The position numbers were made by a program, and so were the translations under genes. Shown in pieces: positions 6,515 to 9,092 of a DNA stretch of 9,092 nucleotides (position 1 is the first letter of the stretch; each line of letters starts with the position of its first letter). Source of the stretch: CF-113 sp035716135 (GTDB lineage: Bacteria; Chloroflexota; Ktedonobacteria; Ktedonobacterales; Ktedonobacteraceae); the NCBI GenBank assembly GCA_035716135.1, contig DASTKD010000586.1:1-9092 (forward strand), read 5' to 3'. The notes under the pieces are model-generated. The model was not told the origin of the DNA. It worked only from the letters and a program-made list of their open reading frames with translations, and searched no databases.

Positions 6515-7048
6515 TTATTCATCAGGCAAGACTTCAATGAGTTCTGAGACATCAACTTTTAACGCCCTTGCGATCTTCTCAAGGGTGCTGACCGTTACGT
6601 CCTTCATCTCATTATCCCAGATAGCCCGTATCGTGTTATAGTTCACGTCAGCCATACGGCTCAACTTGGACATGTTGATCTTCTTAGCTTCTGCAATTTC
6701 ACGGATCTTTAATCGTACAGGTTCAGCTTCAACCGAGAAATTGAGAAGAATATGCCCTCGACGAAGCATTTCGTTTATCCAGTATCTTTCCCGTCTGTGA
6801 GCAACTTCGCGCTGCTTACTGGTAATCTGGATTGTTTCTAATATTTGTATGAGAGGGGATAAACCTAGGTGTCCTAATTCCTTAATCCAGCGCCTCTCTT
6901 GCTGTCCAATGCCAACACATTGTAGATGTTCATAAAATCGGCGCTTTACATCATTGCTGACGCCTACATAGCAAATTGCCTGATCGCGTGGGTCAACGAG
7001 TGCATAGATTTGATATTGCTTTGCAAGCCATCCTGGCTGTTCCAGCAT
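6515..7048 (-). CDS. GIY-YIG nuclease domain fused to XRE-type helix-turn-helix
   Basis: A 177-aa two-domain protein. Residues about 12-105 form a GIY-YIG endonuclease domain: QIYALVDP (13-20) and CYVGVS (26-31) match the two Tyr-containing strands, followed by the R36/R37 and H41 helix (KRRFYEHL), the metal-binding Glu candidate E88 in RRERYW, and LLNF (101-104). Residues about 110-177 form a Cro/CI-type helix-turn-helix (MSKLSRMADVNYNTIRAIW, 126-144, then STLEKIARALKVDVSEL). GIY-YIG enzymes cut DNA in homing, repair, transposition and restriction. A cognate XRE domain would give site recognition or self-repression. The ATG at 7046-7048 follows GGAGGT 10 nt upstream. It lies 46 bp after the small helix-turn-helix gene and probably shares its transcript. 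No clear terminator follows it. Confidence 0.88.
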   Translation of the reverse strand: MLEQPGWLAKQYQIYALVDPRDQAICYVGVSNDVKRRFYEHLQCVGIGQQERRWIKELGHLGLSPLIQILETIQITSKQREVAHRRERYWINEMLRRGHILLNFSVEAEPVRLKIREIAEAKKINMSKLSRMADVNYNTIRAIWDNEMKDVTVSTLEKIARALKVDVSELIEVLPDE

Positions 7049-7094
7049 ATAAATACTGACCTCCGTTGCTAAATCCAGCGACCTTAAAGAACAT

Positions 7095-7304
7095 CTAGTG
7101 CTTACTGTCGTCTACTGGATGTGGACGATTAAGTTTGTCTAAATCAACCTTTCGATAGTACACCCGCTTCGTAACTCCTCTTGTATGCTTTTGTATGCCG
7201 TAAACTTCCGCCCTTCTACGAAGAGTATCCCGCGTAATACCGCCCAGGTAATCACAGGCTTCTTCAACTGTATAATATTCCTCATTATCGATGATGATTG
7301 GCAT
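7095..7304 (-). CDS. Small excisionase/MerR-like helix-turn-helix protein
   Basis: A 69-aa DNA-binding protein of the winged-helix excisionase type (HTH_17-like). YYTVEEACDYLGGITRDTLR (10-29) is the helix-turn-helix, followed by a wing (GVTKRVYYRKVDLDKL, 43-58) ending in the typical 'strand plus short helix' pattern. Such proteins bend DNA for integrases or regulate their own cluster. The start at 7302-7304 is chosen because AGGAGGT (7322-7316) lies 11 nt upstream and the domain begins within ten residues. The reading frame stays open upstream to 7520, but that extension contains the promoter region and is not protein-like. The gene precedes the GIY-YIG/XRE gene by 46 bp and is divergent from the gene at 7501. 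No integrase is visible, so a regulator role is more likely than excision. Confidence 0.82.
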   Translation of the reverse strand: MPIIIDNEEYYTVEEACDYLGGITRDTLRRRAEVYGIQKHTRGVTKRVYYRKVDLDKLNRPHPVDDSKH

Positions 7305-7331
7305 AAACTCGCTAGACCTCCTTTTACTAGT

Positions 7332-7351
7332 AGGTACACGCAAGTATACGC
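7332..7351. repeat. Tandem 10-bp repeat overlapping a -10 box
   Basis: AGGTACACGC (7332-7341) is followed at once by AAGTATACGC (7342-7351), and eight of ten positions agree. The period equals one helical turn, so two protein subunits would bind the same DNA face. The second copy contains the -10 box of the leftward promoter at 7343-7371, so this is a candidate operator for the small helix-turn-helix protein or the XRE domain. Confidence 0.4.
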
Positions 7352-7371
7352 CAATACCCTGCTCCACGCAA
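7343..7371 (-). promoter_or_regulatory. Proximal leftward promoter of the helix-turn-helix/GIY-YIG genes
   Basis: On the - strand, TATACT (7348-7343) is a strong -10 box and TTGCGT (7371-7366) lies 17 bp upstream as a partial -35. Transcription would start near 7336, leaving a leader of about 30 nt that holds AGGAGGT for the gene starting at 7304. A tandem 10-bp repeat overlaps the -10. Confidence 0.5.
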
Positions 7372-7419
7372 CCAATTTGTGTGTTTCTCAGCACTAGTAT
7401 CCTTAATGACGCTAATCTA

Positions 7420-7448
7420 TTGACTAATTGCGCTTTATATATTAGTAT
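7420..7448 (+). promoter_or_regulatory. Rightward promoter of the 90-aa/PD-(D/E)XK operon
   Basis: TTGACT (7420-7425, five of six consensus) and TAGTAT (7443-7448, four of six) are separated by 17 bp. The transcript would start near 7455, about 46 nt before the ATG at 7501. It overlaps a possible distal leftward promoter. Confidence 0.5.
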
Positions 7449-7476
7449 TATAGCATAGTAATGCATAATTATGCAA
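7447..7476 (-). promoter_or_regulatory. Possible distal leftward promoter
   Basis: On the - strand, a perfect TATAAT (7452-7447) has a weak TTGCAT (7476-7471) 18 bp upstream. It overlaps the -10 of the rightward promoter and the 14-bp palindrome. The surrounding DNA is very AT-rich, so chance matches are likely, and the proximal promoter at 7343-7371 is better placed. Confidence 0.3.
7462..7475. promoter_or_regulatory. 14-bp perfect palindrome, candidate operator
   Basis: TGCATAATTATGCA is a perfect palindrome in the divergent control region. It lies just downstream of the expected rightward transcription start and over the -35 of the possible distal leftward promoter, so a dimeric repressor bound here could control both directions. 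It could also form a small hairpin in the 5' leader. The likely binder, if any, is one of the two helix-turn-helix proteins encoded to the left. Confidence 0.45.
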
Positions 7477-7500
7477 TATCGGGGAAAGAGAGCAGTAGAC

Positions 7501-7773
7501 ATGACAACTTGGATCAACACCGAAACAAATGTAAGGACGCTAATTGTAGTTGAGCATGAAGAGATGTTAAAAGGCTATCGTCTCGGTAGAATCTGGCTAC
7601 TGCATGGAGAATGGGAAGGCAGTGTACCAGGAAGCACTTATTTGATCGACAATCTGACATGGCTGGTCAAGCGTGGCTGGTTCAATGGCGAATATGATGA
7701 TTGCTTGAACTGGCATATAGGTTTCCTCGTGGGAATGCTGAGCAGCGGTATACCTGTGCAAGAAGGAGAGTAG
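7501..7773 (+). CDS. Hypothetical 90-aa protein, first gene of the PD-(D/E)XK operon
   Basis: I do not recognise a family. The ATG at 7501 follows GAGAG with 9 nt spacing. An in-frame ATG at 7471 lies inside the palindrome and has no ribosome site. The product is acidic and rich in Trp (five residues at W4, W32, W38, W54 and W60, plus W71 in the C-terminal helix). It begins with a mixed strand region, has a turn around GEWEGSVPG (36-44), and ends with a helix GEYDDCLNWHIGFLVGMLSS (63-82) that is amphipathic rather than transmembrane. No catalytic or DNA-binding motif is apparent. It lies 28 bp before the PD-(D/E)XK gene in the same direction, so the two are likely co-transcribed and may work together, for example as a small accessory or inhibitor protein. 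That role is an inference from position only. Confidence 0.75.
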   Translation: MTTWINTETNVRTLIVVEHEEMLKGYRLGRIWLLHGEWEGSVPGSTYLIDNLTWLVKRGWFNGEYDDCLNWHIGFLVGMLSSGIPVQEGE

Positions 7774-7801
7774 TAACCAATAAATAGGAGAAGAGTAAGA
7801 T

Positions 7802-8245
7802 ATGGGAAAGACGCAAGACGCAGGATTAATCGGGCAAACAGCAGTGTTGAACCGATTGGTGCAGCTTGGATATGAAGTACTCATGCCCTGGGCGGATTAT
7901 CTCGGCTACGATCTTGCCTATCTGGTAGACAAAGAGGAAACGCACTTTGGGTTCTTTAAGTTTCGGACAGTAGAGGTGGTGCGTGTTCAATGTAAAGTCG
8001 CATGGTTGTCAAAGGACGGCAGCTACATCGCGTTCAATACGCATAAGCTGACTAATCGCCTGACGAAGAAGGTGAGCTACTACGGAATAGCCGAGTGGTT
8101 CGGGGTGTATTCGCCTGATACCGGAAAGGTGTATATGGTAGCTGTATCCGAATCAGGAAAAGGTTCGGAGATGAAATTGCGACTCCATCCCACCAGGAAT
8201 AACCAGGAGAAATATGTGAATTGGGCGAGGGGTTATGAAATATGA
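7802..8245 (+). CDS. PD-(D/E)XK protein of the group I intron homing endonuclease type
   Basis: A 147-aa protein resembling the PD-(D/E)XK endonucleases associated with group I introns (I-Ssp6803I type). Visible core: an N-terminal helix GLIGQTAVLNRLVQLGYEV (8-26), the catalytic Asp candidate D37 in GYDLAYL (35-41), and VQCKVA (62-67) with Q63/K65, matching the Q-X-K variant of this family. Further strands are KVSYYGIAEWFGVYSP (90-105) and KVYMVAV (109-115). Where the family usually has Glu in the first helix (IGE), this protein has Gln12, which may reduce metal binding. Family members cut intron-free alleles or act as solitary nucleases; no intron structure is evident around the gene. The ATG at 7802 follows AGGAG (7786-7790) at 11 nt. 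It is the second gene of a two-gene operon, and its stop overlaps a tiny ATG-started ORF at 8242. Confidence 0.8.
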   Translation: MGKTQDAGLIGQTAVLNRLVQLGYEVLMPWADYLGYDLAYLVDKEETHFGFFKFRTVEVVRVQCKVAWLSKDGSYIAFNTHKLTNRLTKKVSYYGIAEWFGVYSPDTGKVYMVAVSESGKGSEMKLRLHPTRNNQEKYVNWARGYEI

Positions 8246-8283
8246 AGCAGCTGCGAGTAGTGGGCAAGGTGACTTCAAAATAA
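8242..8283 (+). pseudogene. 13-codon ORF overlapping the PD-(D/E)XK stop, possible gene remnant
   Basis: An ATG overlaps the preceding stop codon (ATGA, 8242-8245) and is preceded by GAGGGG (8226-8231). The frame reads MKQLRVVGKVTSK and then stops at 8281-8283, inside the end of the opposing TIR-TPR gene. The ATGA overlap and ribosome site look like the start of a coupled third gene whose body is missing. This could be the scar of the rearrangement that placed the TIR-TPR gene here, but it is also short enough to be chance. Confidence 0.25.
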
Positions 8284-8301
8284 TAGTTTTAACTCGCTTT
8301 T
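8253..8301 (+). terminator. Weak possible terminator between convergent genes
   Basis: GCGAGT (8253-8258) can pair with ACTCGC (8292-8297), which is followed by a short T run. Between them, AAAAT and GTTTT segments could add a weak inner stem. The loop is long, so this is a poor intrinsic terminator, but it is the only candidate between the convergent ends at 8245 and 8275. The right arm lies within the TIR-TPR coding end. Confidence 0.2.
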
Positions 8302-9092
8302 ACTTTCCAATTCATCGCGCAAGGCGCTTAGGCTTCTACCCAGTTCCCTGTCTTTGGGATTAGCTGATAACGCTTTTTCATAAACTTGAATAGCCTCTCT
8401 GGGGCGGTTGAGATAAAGGAGTGATAGACCCAGATTTTTGCTAATTTCAGCATCATTGGGTAAAAGCTGTAATGCATCGCTAAAGGACGCAATAGCTTCC
8501 TCATTTCGAAGAAGTATGCCAAGCGTACTTCCTTTATTATTGTGAGCCTGAAAACATGCGGGATCATACAATAATGCTTGCTCGTATGCATCGATAGCTT
8601 CATCATACCGTTGCTCATCGTAGAGTACATTTCCTCTAAATACACACTGCATAGCTTCTTCCTTAGCAAACTTAGCAGATATTTCTTCTACCGCTATACG
8701 AATACCCTCAGATGCATCAAACAATGCCTCTTCCTGGGAGGGCCATAGTGAACTCGTAATAGGTTTACCATCCGAGGGGAGTGCTTGTAGCTTACCGAAA
8801 GGTGTTTTATGCCAGTAAACAGGTCGGAGAATGATGGGAATAACATGTGCTTCACCTTGTTCGTGTCGCTCCATTGCCCGTTTCATTTCTCTACCATAGC
8901 AATAATCAGAGTCTATAAAATCTGGACTAATGAGCAGAAGAATCAAATGAGCCGCGTTGAGATGATGTTCAATTTCTTGCTCCCATTCAGTTCCTGCACT
9001 AATATTGCGGTCATGCCATATATTGATAATATTCTGACGTTGCAATATACGAAGATGTTTTACTAAACGTTGGCGCAGTGTTTCATCTTCTC
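8275..9092 (-). CDS. TIR-TPR protein, N-terminus cut off by the window edge
   Basis: The frame is open from 9092 to the stop at 8275-8277, giving 271 visible residues. The TTG at 9043-9045 is internal, because TIR-like sequence (DETLRQRLVKHL) continues upstream to the edge. Visible residues about 1-135 form a TIR domain: IWHDRNISAGTEW (24-36), LILLLISPDF (49-58), SDYCYGREM (61-69, with the expected catalytic Glu at 68), and VIPIILRPVYW (83-93). Residues about 147-245 carry three TPR-like repeats, each with the A-Y/F-x-x-A-L...P pattern (for example AIDAYEQALLYDP, 165-177). Bacterial TIR domains commonly degrade NAD+ or make signalling nucleotides in antiphage immunity, with TPR repeats used for sensing or assembly. 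Residues before the visible start, perhaps 10-15, are missing. It converges with the PD-(D/E)XK operon and is AT-rich. Whether it belongs to a larger system depends on sequence beyond the edge. Confidence 0.9.
   Translation of the reverse strand, partial: EDETLRQRLVKHLRILQRQNIINIWHDRNISAGTEWEQEIEHHLNAAHLILLLISPDFIDSDYCYGREMKRAMERHEQGEAHVIPIILRPVYWHKTPFGKLQALPSDGKPITSSLWPSQEEALFDASEGIRIAVEEISAKFAKEEAMQCVFRGNVLYDEQRYDEAIDAYEQALLYDPACFQAHNNKGSTLGILLRNEEAIASFSDALQLLPNDAEISKNLGLSLLYLNRPREAIQVYEKALSANPKDRELGRSLSALRDELESKSELKLLF

Noticed and set aside
7305..7520. 141-aa version of the small helix-turn-helix protein starting at 7520
   Set aside because: The extra 72 codons cover the divergent promoter region and do not look like protein; the internal ATG at 7304 has AGGAGGT upstream.
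7777..8300. Group I intron around the PD-(D/E)XK gene
   Set aside because: I could not find exon-like coding halves on both sides or convincing P7/P3 core pairing by eye; a covariance-model search would be decisive.
9043..9045. TTG as the start of the TIR-TPR protein
   Set aside because: The same frame continues upstream to the window edge with TIR-like sequence, so the true start is outside the window.
4214..9092. tRNA(Sec) gene, SECIS element or in-frame UGA selenocysteine near selA
   Set aside because: No tRNA-like cloverleaf or interrupted reading frame was found; all genes are open without internal stops.
1..9092. CRISPR array, insertion sequence or integrase
   Set aside because: No regularly spaced repeats, transposase motifs, terminal inverted repeats or tyrosine/serine recombinase are visible in the window.

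Overview
The window looks like accessory chromosome of a Chloroflexota bacterium, most likely of the Ktedonobacteria. This is an inference from gene content: a soluble Ser/Thr kinase with a C-terminal FHA domain, a TIR-TPR protein, a small PD-(D/E)XK protein of the group I intron-associated type, and a GIY-YIG/XRE fusion. No rRNA or tRNA is present to fix the taxon. Base composition is patchy. The rsgA and selA lines are GC-rich (line 5281-5340 is 45/60 G+C), while the DNA methylase and TIR-TPR genes are clearly AT-richer (line 2701-2760 is 28/60; line 8581-8640 is 25/60), which suggests separate origins.

Left part, + strand: a Ser/Thr kinase with FHA domain (19-1194). It is followed at once by a good sigma70-like promoter (1201-1230), a 39-codon leader ORF with a strong ribosome site (1299-1418), a terminator-like hairpin (1445-1484), and rsgA, the ribosome-assembly GTPase, starting at a TTG (1505-2551). 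The rsgA Shine-Dalgarno has a perfect 8-nt complement at 1436-1443, so the leader could control rsgA by attenuation, by ribosome-site sequestration, or both.

Middle part, - strand, transcribed leftwards from an extended -10 promoter at 6417-6445: an acidic 74-aa protein, a MazF/PemK-like protein, selA (selenocysteine synthase), and a solitary adenine-specific DNA methylase overlapping the end of selA. The spacings (39 bp, 24 bp, 8 bp overlap) argue for one operon. The methylase sits where selB often lies in bacterial selenocysteine operons, and it ends convergently against rsgA.

Right part: a small divergent module. On the - strand are a 69-aa excisionase/MerR-like helix-turn-helix protein and a GIY-YIG nuclease fused to an XRE-type domain. 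On the + strand are an unknown 90-aa protein and a 147-aa PD-(D/E)XK protein resembling I-Ssp6803I-type homing endonucleases, but with Gln where the first catalytic acid is expected. The roughly 200 bp between them hold promoters in both directions, a 14-bp palindrome and a tandem 10-bp repeat. The window closes with the 3' part of a convergent TIR-TPR gene that runs off the right edge.

Taken together, 2599-9092 carries a toxin-like RNase, a DNA methylase, two nuclease-family proteins and a TIR effector around the housekeeping gene selA. This looks like a defence or mobile-element neighbourhood, but no complete known defence system can be named from what is visible.
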